In this document: positions 8,158 to 14,092 of the stretch, in pieces
Numbering within the stretch: the stretch's first letter is position 1
Layout: every line of letters starts with the position of its first letter
NCBI GenBank assembly: GCA_964388245.1
Contig: CAYLZH010000124.1
Span: 1-14,141 of the forward strand
Origin: JAIOYV01 sp964388245
Lineage (GTDB): Bacteria; Bacteroidota; Bacteroidia; Bacteroidales; M50B96
Reading direction: 5' to 3'
DNA: 14,141 nt
Program-made: the position numbers and the translations under genes
Notes under the pieces: model-generated
Databases searched by the model: none
What the model was told of the DNA's origin: nothing
What the model saw: the letters and a program-made list of their open reading frames with translations, nothing else

Positions 8158-8164
8158 AGGAGGT
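8158..8164 (+). promoter_or_regulatory. Strong Shine-Dalgarno site of napB
   Basis: AGGAGGT ends 3 nt before the napB ATG at 8168. It is a perfect anti-Shine-Dalgarno match at rather short spacing. napA and napD lack such a site, so napB may be translated more strongly than its operon partners. Confidence 0.65.
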
Positions 8165-8167
8165 ATT

Positions 8168-8761
8168 ATGTATCGAAATTTAATTCCGGTTTTATTAATT
8201 TTTTTAGTATCGTGCCAGCAGGCAGATAATACTAAACAAACAGAAAGTAAGTTGATTGCTGATGAAGAATTAGGTATTATTACAGCAAGTGTTTTTAGTG
8301 AGAATACATTAACACCTGCCAAGCCGGTTTATTCAACAACAGCACCTGGCGAAAGTCAGAAAATCGAACGGGCATTTGAGAATGCACCACCGATGATTCC
8401 GCACAACACGGAAGGCTTTTTCCCAATTACTATCGATAAAAACATCTGTCTTACTTGTCACATGCCTGCATTGGCCGAAGCTGCAAAATCGATCCCATTG
8501 CCCGAAACCCATTTTACAAGCCTTCGTCCACAGATCGAAAAAGAGGGGGATTTGTACCACCTTTACGATCTCGACAATCAGGTAGTAAAATCGAAGACAC
8601 CCGATGTGCTAAGCCACGCTTACTTTAGTTGCAACCAATGTCATGTTCCTCTGGCCGAGGTAACAGTCGACATCGAAAACCTGTTTACACCCGAATTCAG
8701 GGAGATGCTAAGCAAAAGCAGCTCAACACTTAGCGATAACGTATCGGAAGGAGTAAGGTAA
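8168..8761 (+). CDS. napB: Di-haem cytochrome c NapB, predicted lipoprotein
   Basis: NapB is the small electron-transfer subunit that delivers electrons to NapA. Two haem-binding motifs are present, C94-L-T-C97-H98 and C155-N-Q-C158-H159. The distal haem ligands are probably H79 (in PPMIPHNTEGF) and H115 (in ETHFTSL), at the positions conserved in NapB. The N-terminus MYRNLIPVLLIFLVSC has a lipobox-like end (L13-V-S-C16) in place of a plain cleavable signal, so the mature protein is probably anchored to a membrane by a lipid on C16, with a flexible linker of about 55 residues before the cytochrome fold. Well-studied NapB proteins are soluble periplasmic, so this is unusual. The gene lies 16 nt after napH and 24 nt before the WD40-like gene. 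Confidence 0.95.
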   Translation: MYRNLIPVLLIFLVSCQQADNTKQTESKLIADEELGIITASVFSENTLTPAKPVYSTTAPGESQKIERAFENAPPMIPHNTEGFFPITIDKNICLTCHMPALAEAAKSIPLPETHFTSLRPQIEKEGDLYHLYDLDNQVVKSKTPDVLSHAYFSCNQCHVPLAEVTVDIENLFTPEFREMLSKSSSTLSDNVSEGVR

Positions 8762-8770
8762 AAGCTCTTT

Positions 8771-8777
8771 CGGAGGA
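8771..8777 (+). promoter_or_regulatory. Shine-Dalgarno site of the napL-like gene
   Basis: CGGAGGA lies 8 nt before the ATG at 8786, inside the 24-nt gap after napB. It supports that start and cotranscription with napB. Confidence 0.6.
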
Positions 8778-8785
8778 TTAATCGA

Positions 8786-9760
8786 ATGTTTATAAGAATC
8801 ATCTTGTTGGTTGTTTCTATGAGTTTAGCTTATGGGCTATTTGCTCAGGATACAAGACCAACAAGAACTGTTCAGATAAAAGGTAGTGCTGAAGATTTTT
8901 TTATCGATGGCAAATTGCTCTATGTAGCAGGCGACCATGGAACTTTGTTTTGCATCGAAATTGCATCAAAGAAAATTATTAAATCCTTGACACTATCGGA
9001 TATATCTGATTTTATGGGAAATCCCATAAGACCGAAAATCCTCTGCATAGATAAGAATCCGTTTTCTGGCGAAATATTGTTGGTTTCACAAGGAAAGTCT
9101 GGTTATCGAAATGTATTTATTGTTGATAACTGGACCGAAAGAAACATCATTCAGGATATTGAATCAAAATTAATGATTGTTGAATCACGCTTTGTTAAAC
9201 CATCGCATATTGTAATTGCAACCCTAAGCAATGAAATTATCCTTTATAATTATGCTGATAATAGCTTTGTATATCAGAAACAAATAGGATATTCCACATT
9301 GTCAGATATTAGTCTTGACGAGCAACGTTCGAAAATTGCAGTAGCCGATGAAAGTGGCACAATTACCATTCTTGATCCGGATAACGGCAATGTTATTAAT
9401 CAATTCACTTCGGAACATGTCGATAAGGTAAACAAGGTATGTTATTATAACAATATAGTTGTTGGAGGAGGTCAGGACCGGAGGTTATCTTTTTACAATA
9501 CCGAAAGTAAGAAATGTTCACATATCGAATCAGAATTTTTGATATACAGCCTGGGTATGAGCCCTGACAACAGGTATATTATATTTAATGAAGACGAATC
9601 GAATGCCCTGACACTTTATAATAGAATATCGAAATTGAAACTTACCAGGCTTGTTGGCCACAAGGGCATAGTTACAAACTCATTGTTCGATGGAAAGTGG
9701 TTGGTAACATCGGGCGAGGATGGAAAAATTTGTTGGTGGGACTTATGCAAATTCTATTAG
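8786..9760 (+). CDS. napL: Periplasmic WD40-like beta-propeller protein, NapL-like
   Basis: This 324-residue protein has a cleavable signal peptide (MFIRIILLVVSMSLAYGLFA, cleavage near residue 20-21) and then repeated short beta-strand units typical of beta-propellers: DGKLLYVAGDHGTLFCIEI, DISLDEQRSKIAVADESGTI and, most clearly, GHKGIVTNSLFDGKWLVTSG followed by EDGKICWWD near the C-terminus. It has no haem or Fe-S cysteine motif, so it is unlikely to carry electrons itself. Its place between napB and napD equals that of napL in the epsilonproteobacterial nap operons, which also encode a periplasmic WD40-like protein of poorly defined function. The gene name rests on position plus fold rather than a sequence match I could compute. 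Its role, perhaps assembly or scaffolding of the Nap complex, is inferred. A 340-nt gap separates it from napD. Confidence 0.75.
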   Translation: MFIRIILLVVSMSLAYGLFAQDTRPTRTVQIKGSAEDFFIDGKLLYVAGDHGTLFCIEIASKKIIKSLTLSDISDFMGNPIRPKILCIDKNPFSGEILLVSQGKSGYRNVFIVDNWTERNIIQDIESKLMIVESRFVKPSHIVIATLSNEIILYNYADNSFVYQKQIGYSTLSDISLDEQRSKIAVADESGTITILDPDNGNVINQFTSEHVDKVNKVCYYNNIVVGGGQDRRLSFYNTESKKCSHIESEFLIYSLGMSPDNRYIIFNEDESNALTLYNRISKLKLTRLVGHKGIVTNSLFDGKWLVTSGEDGKICWWDLCKFY

Positions 9761-10100
9761 AAATCATTAAAATCATTTTTAAATTTATAGCATGAAACCC
9801 TCATCATTTTAAAATGTTTATTAAAAAGAAAAAAGACAAAAGGACATGAACGCTGCGAAGCTCTTGAATACCAAAATAAATTAACGTGAATATGAAAAAT
9901 AATGAAACAGAGATCAATGACAGGTTTCTGATGAGGGTTACTCATATGATAAATTCTTCTAAGGTATTCGTGAGCTTCTTTCAGTCGGTTCGCCGAACAC
10001 CACCTTATATTAATTATTATGTGAGGCAACAGGTACCGGCCGTTTGTTATTGTAAGACATAAGTCAAAGTAAACAAGTATGTTAATTAAATTATATTCTC
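9761..10100 (+). other. Unassigned 340-bp gap between the napL-like gene and napD
   Basis: This is the only long gap inside an otherwise tightly packed operon. It holds a tandem AAATCATT (9761-9768 and 9770-9777), a perfect 12-bp palindrome CATTTTAAAATG (9805-9816), and a short plus-strand frame at 9892-10062. I see no cysteine-rich motif that would point to a napF remnant, no TAnnTTTG promoter, and no terminator hairpin with a T-run. It may be a decayed gene, a long leader for napD, or the site of a small RNA. Confidence 0.45.
9892..10062 (+). CDS. Doubtful 56-residue small protein in the gap before napD
   Basis: A 57-codon frame runs from ATG 9892 to TAA 10060-10062. The product would begin MKNNETEINDRFLMRVTHMI and end VRQQVPAVCYCKT. 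It is basic, has one mildly hydrophobic stretch (about residues 24-30) and matches no family I recognise. No Shine-Dalgarno site precedes it, although several neighbouring genes also lack one. It lies on the operon strand and ends 38 nt before napD. It could be a small uncharacterised protein, a remnant of a decayed gene, or chance. Confidence 0.2.
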   Translation: MKNNETEINDRFLMRVTHMINSSKVFVSFFQSVRRTPPYINYYVRQQVPAVCYCKT

Positions 10101-10448
10101 ATGAATATTTCGAGTATAGTTGTTCTTGTAAATCCGGAGCATGAGCCCGGGATAATAGAAACCATTAAAAAGTCGGACTTCTGCGAATTTCATCTAAGCT
10201 CGGGAGATGGAAGAATTGTTGTTACTTTCGAAGGTGACTCGATTGAAGAGGAAATGGAATCGTTGAAGAAACTAAAAGCTATTCCAGGGATTATTTCTGC
10301 CGAAATGGTTTATTCATACACCGAAGATGAACTGGATCAGGAGCGCGATAAACTTGAGGTTGCACCGGAATATCCTGATTGGCTGAATAAGGACAATATC
10401 GATGCCCGGGACATTACTTACAAGGGTGACCTGAAAGGAAAATTTTAG
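10101..10448 (+). CDS. napD: NapD, chaperone for NapA export and maturation
   Basis: NapD binds the Tat signal peptide of NapA in the cytoplasm and holds it back from export until the molybdenum cofactor is inserted. The first 80 residues fit the NapD ferredoxin-like fold: ISSIVVLVNPEHEPGIIETI, then GRIVVTFEGDSIEEEMESL, then IPGIISAEMVYSYTEDE, the last part close to the conserved GVLAVSLVYH region of enterobacterial NapD. At 115 residues it is longer than E. coli NapD (about 87), with a charged tail of about 35 residues ending ITYKGDLKGKF. No Shine-Dalgarno site is visible. It lies 340 nt after the napL-like gene, so it may be served by readthrough or a separate promoter. A candidate hairpin follows downstream. 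Confidence 0.9.
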   Translation: MNISSIVVLVNPEHEPGIIETIKKSDFCEFHLSSGDGRIVVTFEGDSIEEEMESLKKLKAIPGIISAEMVYSYTEDELDQERDKLEVAPEYPDWLNKDNIDARDITYKGDLKGKF

Positions 10449-10458
10449 GTTTTAATCG

Positions 10459-10489
10459 GAAACGGTATCTGTGATAGTAATACAGTTTC
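10459..10489 (+). terminator. Possible hairpin terminator of the nap operon
   Basis: GAAAC (10459-10463) and GTAT (10465-10468) can pair with ATAC (10480-10483) and GTTTC (10485-10489), with one internal mismatch and an 11-nt loop. It starts 10 nt after the napD stop. Only a short T stretch (10499-10502) follows, so it is a weak intrinsic terminator or perhaps an mRNA-stabilising hairpin. Confidence 0.35.
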
Positions 10490-10695
10490 GATGGCTGGTT
10501 TTCTATAAACGATGTATTAGTAAACCTTGTCCATGTATGTTTTCGAGTTTCAAGCATCTTATTGGTTGTCAATTCTTTTTAAATAAAATTTTGTTTGATT
10601 GAGGCTTTTTTTTTCTGATTAAATTCAATCACTATGCAACGCTTTTAAATATTACTTGTCATTGTGATCGAAATGAAAAAATTAACCCTCTAATC

Positions 10696-11421
10696 ATGAA
10701 AAGTAGCTCTATAATTACTCTGATAGTCCTGGTTGTAAGCCTGTTTGTGTTTGGCTCCTGCGAAAATGCCTGGTTCAATTGCATCAGGGGAAATGGCGAT
10801 GTTACTGAGGAATTGCGATTTGTTAACGATTTTACATCAATTGATTCAGAAGGCTCATTCGATGTATTTGTTTCCATTGGACCTGTAACCGAGATAATTG
10901 TTGAAGCGGAAGAAAACCTCCTCGACTACATTGACACATATACCCGAAATGATAAACTTACCATTGATACCCGCAGAAACCGCTGTATTAGAAATACAGA
11001 ACCCATCAGAATTTATATTACAACACAGCATTTAAAAAAAGTGGAGCTCGACGGCTCGGGCCTAATTGAGTGCGATAACATTGTGGGTAATTACTTCGAA
11101 GCTGAATTGAATGGATCAGGTGATATCCGGCTGAGTTTGCTTGTGGATTACCTCGATGCCGATATTTCCGGATCGGGTGAGATAGCAATGTGGGGCTCAG
11201 CAAGCGAAACGGAATATAAAATTTCCGGATCAGGAAAAATTGATGCTTTCGATCTGATATGCGACAAATCCTTTTGCACGATTGCAGGATCAGGAAATAT
11301 ATATGTACACCCGGTCGATCTGCTGGATGTAAAAATTACCGGAAGCGGAAATGTATATTATCTCGGTAGTCCATCGGTACATGTTGTAATTACAGGATCG
11401 GGCCACCTAATTCACTGGTAA
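10696..11421 (+). CDS. GIN-domain (DUF2807) putative lipoprotein
   Basis: This 241-residue protein starts with a lipoprotein-like signal (SLFVFGSC, candidate lipidated Cys at about residue 22). From about residue 43 it fits the GIN/DUF2807 domain common in Bacteroidota: FVNDFTSIDSEGSFDVFVSI, then a single-handed beta-helix whose turns are marked by seven GSG triplets (LDGSG, LNGSG, ISGSG, ISGSG, IAGSG, ITGSG, ITGSG) at 18-20 residue intervals. The domain is often annotated as a putative autotransporter adhesin, but no function is firmly established. Expected location is the outer membrane or cell surface. The next gene begins 12 nt downstream, so the two probably form an operon. The lipobox has Phe at -3, slightly off consensus. 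The 247 bp upstream include the nap hairpin; I saw no clear TAnnTTTG promoter, though TTTGTTTG near 10590-10597 is close. Confidence 0.82.
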   Translation: MKSSSIITLIVLVVSLFVFGSCENAWFNCIRGNGDVTEELRFVNDFTSIDSEGSFDVFVSIGPVTEIIVEAEENLLDYIDTYTRNDKLTIDTRRNRCIRNTEPIRIYITTQHLKKVELDGSGLIECDNIVGNYFEAELNGSGDIRLSLLVDYLDADISGSGEIAMWGSASETEYKISGSGKIDAFDLICDKSFCTIAGSGNIYVHPVDLLDVKITGSGNVYYLGSPSVHVVITGSGHLIHW

Positions 11422-11433
11422 TAAAATAATCAA

Positions 11434-12099
11434 ATGAAAAATAATATTATAAAAATGAAGAGAACTATTTTTTTGTTGTTGATATCAATATTAACATTGC
11501 AAATCCAGGCACAAGACCAACGTACATCGAATGAATTCAGAACGGTCCTTGGCCCTGGCTGTAGCCATGGTGGCTATGGTTCGTTAGATTTCAGGTATGG
11601 AATAATCGATAAGCGCGATGCTATGGTTGTTGGAGGCAGGGGTGCCTGGGTTATTAATCATGCATTGTCACTGGGGATAGCAGGCTATGGTTTTTTTACC
11701 GATTATATCCGTGATTATGAAAAAAATCGTTACCATAATTTGCAGGGTGGATATGGTGGTTTATATTTTGAACCGATAATTGCGCCCAGGGCACCAGTTC
11801 ATTTTTCTGTTCCTTTATTGTTAGGGATAGGCGGTGTAGTTTACACAACCAGTTATCATGATAATTACAAGGATCCATGGCCTTACAACGATGAGCATCA
11901 GAATATAATGGTTGATGACTGGGATGCTTATTTTATATTTAAGCCGGGCTTTGAAGTTGAGCTTAATGTTTTACGATTCTTTAGGATAGGTGTAGGCGGA
12001 TACTATAATTTTACTTCTGATATCAATATGATTAATACCAGTCGAAATGCATTGGATGGATTTGAGGCAGGCGTTTCGCTCAAGTTTGGCAAATTTTAA
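11434..12099 (+). CDS. Putative outer-membrane beta-barrel protein
   Basis: This 221-residue secreted protein has alternating glycine- and aromatic-rich strands: GGYGSLDFRYG, MVVGGRGAWVINHALSLGIA, NLQGGYGGLYFEP, FSVPLLLGIGGVVY, FIFKPGFEVELNVL, FFRIGVGGYYNF. It ends VSLKFGKF, a final strand closing in Phe as in outer-membrane barrels. The expected size is about eight strands. The signal peptide is MKRTIFLLLISILTLQIQAQ. Two starts are possible: ATG 11434 (seven extra residues) or ATG 11455, directly at MKRT; the second gives a more typical signal peptide. It is 12 nt after the GIN-domain gene and probably cotranscribed. I do not recognise a named family and cannot assign a substrate. It ends 44 nt from the convergent HAD gene. 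Confidence 0.65.
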   Translation: MKNNIIKMKRTIFLLLISILTLQIQAQDQRTSNEFRTVLGPGCSHGGYGSLDFRYGIIDKRDAMVVGGRGAWVINHALSLGIAGYGFFTDYIRDYEKNRYHNLQGGYGGLYFEPIIAPRAPVHFSVPLLLGIGGVVYTTSYHDNYKDPWPYNDEHQNIMVDDWDAYFIFKPGFEVELNVLRFFRIGVGGYYNFTSDINMINTSRNALDGFEAGVSLKFGKF

Positions 12100-12143
12100 A
12101 TCAACGGATCATCGATCTCTATATTATACATCTGACAAGCAGG

Positions 12144-12785
12144 TTATAAAAGATCTGGGAAAAGCTCAACAATCCCAAAATCCGGGGGCAGAAGAAAGCT
12201 TCGAATACCGAGCGCTTCGGCCCCTTTTATATTAGCCGGACTATCATCAATAAAAAGAGTTTCAGAGGCATTAAGCCCAGCATCATAAAGTACAAACTCA
12301 AAAATTTCCCTGCCAGGTTTCATCATTTTAAGTTTATGCGAAAAATAGTCTTTTTCGAACAGTTCAGCGAAATCTTTAAATCCATATTCCTTATAAAGAT
12401 TGTTTGTATAATACTCGTAATGGATGGCATTGGTATTACTCAGCAAAAACGTTCTGAAATCAGTTCCTTTGTTTAAGCTATCTATAATCCTGATCCGTTC
12501 GGCAGGGATATCCAGAATCATTTTATTCCAGGCAAGTTGAATATCCGAATCACTAACATTAACGTTTAAATGGCGCCTCACTTCAGAGTAAAATTCTTTA
12601 TCTGTTATCTTTCCCTTTTCGAGGTTGGGGAATAGATCGAGTTGAGTATTTGATAAATACATTAGCCCTGAATCCTTTAGCCCAAGCTCTTGAAAAGCCG
12701 ACAAACATCGCGGCATATCAATATTTAAAATTACACCACCAAAATCGAAAATTATGTTTTTAATTCCTTTTAACAGATCGTGCAT
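12144..12785 (-). CDS. HAD-superfamily phosphatase, YihX-like
   Basis: This 213-residue protein has the HAD motifs in order. Motif I is IIFDFGGVILNID with nucleophile D14; the usual second Asp is Gly, as in the YihX-like subgroup (FDLGNV in E. coli YihX). Motif II is LLSNTNAIHYEYY, which matches YihX LSNTN. Motif III is the lysine in MKPGREIFEFVL, and motif IV is LFIDDSPANIKGAEALGI. A small helical cap lies at about residues 20-90. E. coli YihX hydrolyses alpha-D-glucose-1-phosphate; the substrate here is not proven, and a broad sugar-phosphate phosphatase is the cautious call. The protein is cytoplasmic with no signal peptide. It is convergent with the barrel gene and divergent from mtnA, so it appears monocistronic. 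No Shine-Dalgarno site is visible. Confidence 0.85.
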   Translation of the reverse strand: MHDLLKGIKNIIFDFGGVILNIDMPRCLSAFQELGLKDSGLMYLSNTQLDLFPNLEKGKITDKEFYSEVRRHLNVNVSDSDIQLAWNKMILDIPAERIRIIDSLNKGTDFRTFLLSNTNAIHYEYYTNNLYKEYGFKDFAELFEKDYFSHKLKMMKPGREIFEFVLYDAGLNASETLFIDDSPANIKGAEALGIRSFLLPPDFGIVELFPDLL

Positions 12786-12889
12786 CGCATTATTTTTTTT
12801 GACAAAGGTAATGAACCGATTGATGAACGAAAACCAAATTATTATCAGGAAGGTTTAATTTGAAAAATCGGACATTATTAACACATACT

Positions 12890-12898
12890 TGTGGATAA
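12890..12898 (-). promoter_or_regulatory. Consensus DnaA-box-like 9-mer upstream of mtnA
   Basis: The minus strand reads TTATCCACA, an exact match to the E. coli consensus DnaA box. It lies in the 190-bp divergent region between the HAD and mtnA genes. I see no second box or AT-rich unwinding element with 13-mers nearby, so an origin is not supported. It may be a lone DnaA site or chance. Confidence 0.3.
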
Positions 12899-12948
12899 GT
12901 TAGGCTACAAAATATGATTGAATTATATATTATATACCATTTTTAGCT

Positions 12949-12956
12949 TACTTTTG
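12949..12956 (+). promoter_or_regulatory. Candidate mtnA promoter -7 element
   Basis: TACTTTTG matches TAnnTTTG exactly. Transcription would start at about 12961-12964, that is, on top of the in-frame TTG at 12961 and about 12-15 nt before the ATG at 12976. This favours the ATG as the true start. No clear -33 TTTG is seen. Confidence 0.55.
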
Positions 12957-12975
12957 AGAATTGATACTGAAAGAG

Positions 12976-14082
12976 ATGAGAGTAGGAGATAAAGAATATC
13001 AATCGATTTGGTTCGAAGAACAACAGCCTGACCGTATTTTTATTATTGACCAGCGATACCTTCCTTTCGATTTTAAGATAAAAGAGCTGAAGAGCCTGGA
13101 TGATGTTTACGTTGCAATAAAAGAGATGCATACTCGCGGAGCACCGGTAATTGGTGCTTGTGGAGTCTGGGGGCTCTATCTTACGGCTATAGATCCGGCC
13201 AACTACAACCAAATGGATGATGCATTGATCAATGCCGCAGAATACCTGAAATCAACACGTCCTACGGCAGTTAATCTTGAGCATGCCTTGTATCGCTCGC
13301 TGAAAGAAATAATTAAAGGATATTCGCGGGAAGAAAAGATTCAAATAGCCCGCGATGTAGCAATTTCGTATGCCAAAAATGAGGTGATTGCTTGTAAAGA
13401 AATTGGGCAGTATGGATTATCGTTAATCGAGGAGGTATACAATCGAAAGAAAAAGGAAACTGTTAATATACTCACCCATTGCAATGCCGGCTGGTTGGCT
13501 TGTATCGATTACGGTACCGCTCTTGCTCCGGTTTATGCAGCTCACGAAAAAGGAATACCTGTACATGTTTGGGTGTCTGAAACACGGCCAAGAAATCAGG
13601 GCGCCCGGCTAACTACCTGGGAATTAGAACAGGCAGGTGTACCCTACACATTAATAGTTGATAATGCTGCCGGGCACATCATGCAAAATAAAATGGTAGA
13701 TTTGTGCATAGTTGGAAGCGATCGAACAACCTCGAATGGTGATGTGGCGAATAAAATCGGCACATATCTTAAAGCGTTGTCAGCAAAAGATAATGGGATA
13801 CCCTTTTATAGTGCTTTCCCATCAAGCTCAATCGATTTTTCACTGGTAAATGGTCTTAAAGAAATCACCATTGAGGAAAGATCCGAAAATGAAGTAAACT
13901 GCATAGAAGGATCGCTTCAGGACTGGGTTGTTGAGGTACGTCTTAGTCCTGAAAGTACGAAGGCAGGTAATTTTGGATTTGATATTACTCCTTCCGGATT
14001 TATATCAGGTCTCATCACCGAAAGAGGTATTTGTGAAGCCTCGAGGGATGGGATTAAAAATTTGTTTCCTGAAAAATTTTAG
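12976..14082 (+). CDS. mtnA: S-methyl-5-thioribose-1-phosphate isomerase MtnA
   Basis: MtnA converts methylthioribose-1-phosphate to methylthioribulose-1-phosphate in the methionine salvage pathway, in the cytoplasm. Family motifs in order are R54-G-A-P57 in MHTRGAPVIGACGVWGLYL; THCNAG with catalytic Cys C169; WVSETRPRNQGARLTTWEL; and IVGSDRTTSNGDVANKIGTY with catalytic Asp D249. The length of 368 residues is normal for the family. The start is taken as ATG 12976, preceded by GAAAGAG; it gives MRVGDKEYQSIWFE, in register with other MtnA proteins. A TTG at 12961 would add five residues but lies at the predicted transcription start. No other salvage gene is next to it. Related sugar-1-phosphate isomerases of the same fold (ribose-1,5-bisphosphate isomerase, eIF2B-like) are less likely given these motifs. 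Confidence 0.93.
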   Translation: MRVGDKEYQSIWFEEQQPDRIFIIDQRYLPFDFKIKELKSLDDVYVAIKEMHTRGAPVIGACGVWGLYLTAIDPANYNQMDDALINAAEYLKSTRPTAVNLEHALYRSLKEIIKGYSREEKIQIARDVAISYAKNEVIACKEIGQYGLSLIEEVYNRKKKETVNILTHCNAGWLACIDYGTALAPVYAAHEKGIPVHVWVSETRPRNQGARLTTWELEQAGVPYTLIVDNAAGHIMQNKMVDLCIVGSDRTTSNGDVANKIGTYLKALSAKDNGIPFYSAFPSSSIDFSLVNGLKEITIEERSENEVNCIEGSLQDWVVEVRLSPESTKAGNFGFDITPSGFISGLITERGICEASRDGIKNLFPEKF

Positions 14083-14092
14083 CCAAAACCAA

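Noticed and set aside
9814..9849. Short frame MFIKKKKDKRT resembling the N-terminus of some Bacteroidota transposases
   Set aside because: It stops after 11 codons and I see no continuation, terminal inverted repeats or target duplication around it, so an insertion-sequence remnant is not supported.
9757..10029. 90-codon minus-strand frame in the gap before napD
   Set aside because: It runs antisense to the operon, its product is rich in His, Phe and Cys with no recognisable domain, and it overlaps the tail of the napL-like gene; best explained as chance in a short non-coding stretch.
10596..10631. Inverted repeat TGATTGA/TCAATCA with an internal T-run, considered as a terminator
   Set aside because: The T-run is inside the 22-nt loop instead of after the stem and the stem is AT-rich, so it does not fit an intrinsic terminator.
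12047..12235. Plus-strand 62-codon frame across the end of the barrel gene and into the HAD gene
   Set aside because: It overlaps two better-supported genes and has no protein-like motif; a shadow frame.
12890..12898. Replication origin at the DnaA-box-like 9-mer
   Set aside because: There is a single box, no cluster, and no dnaA, dnaN or related gene nearby.
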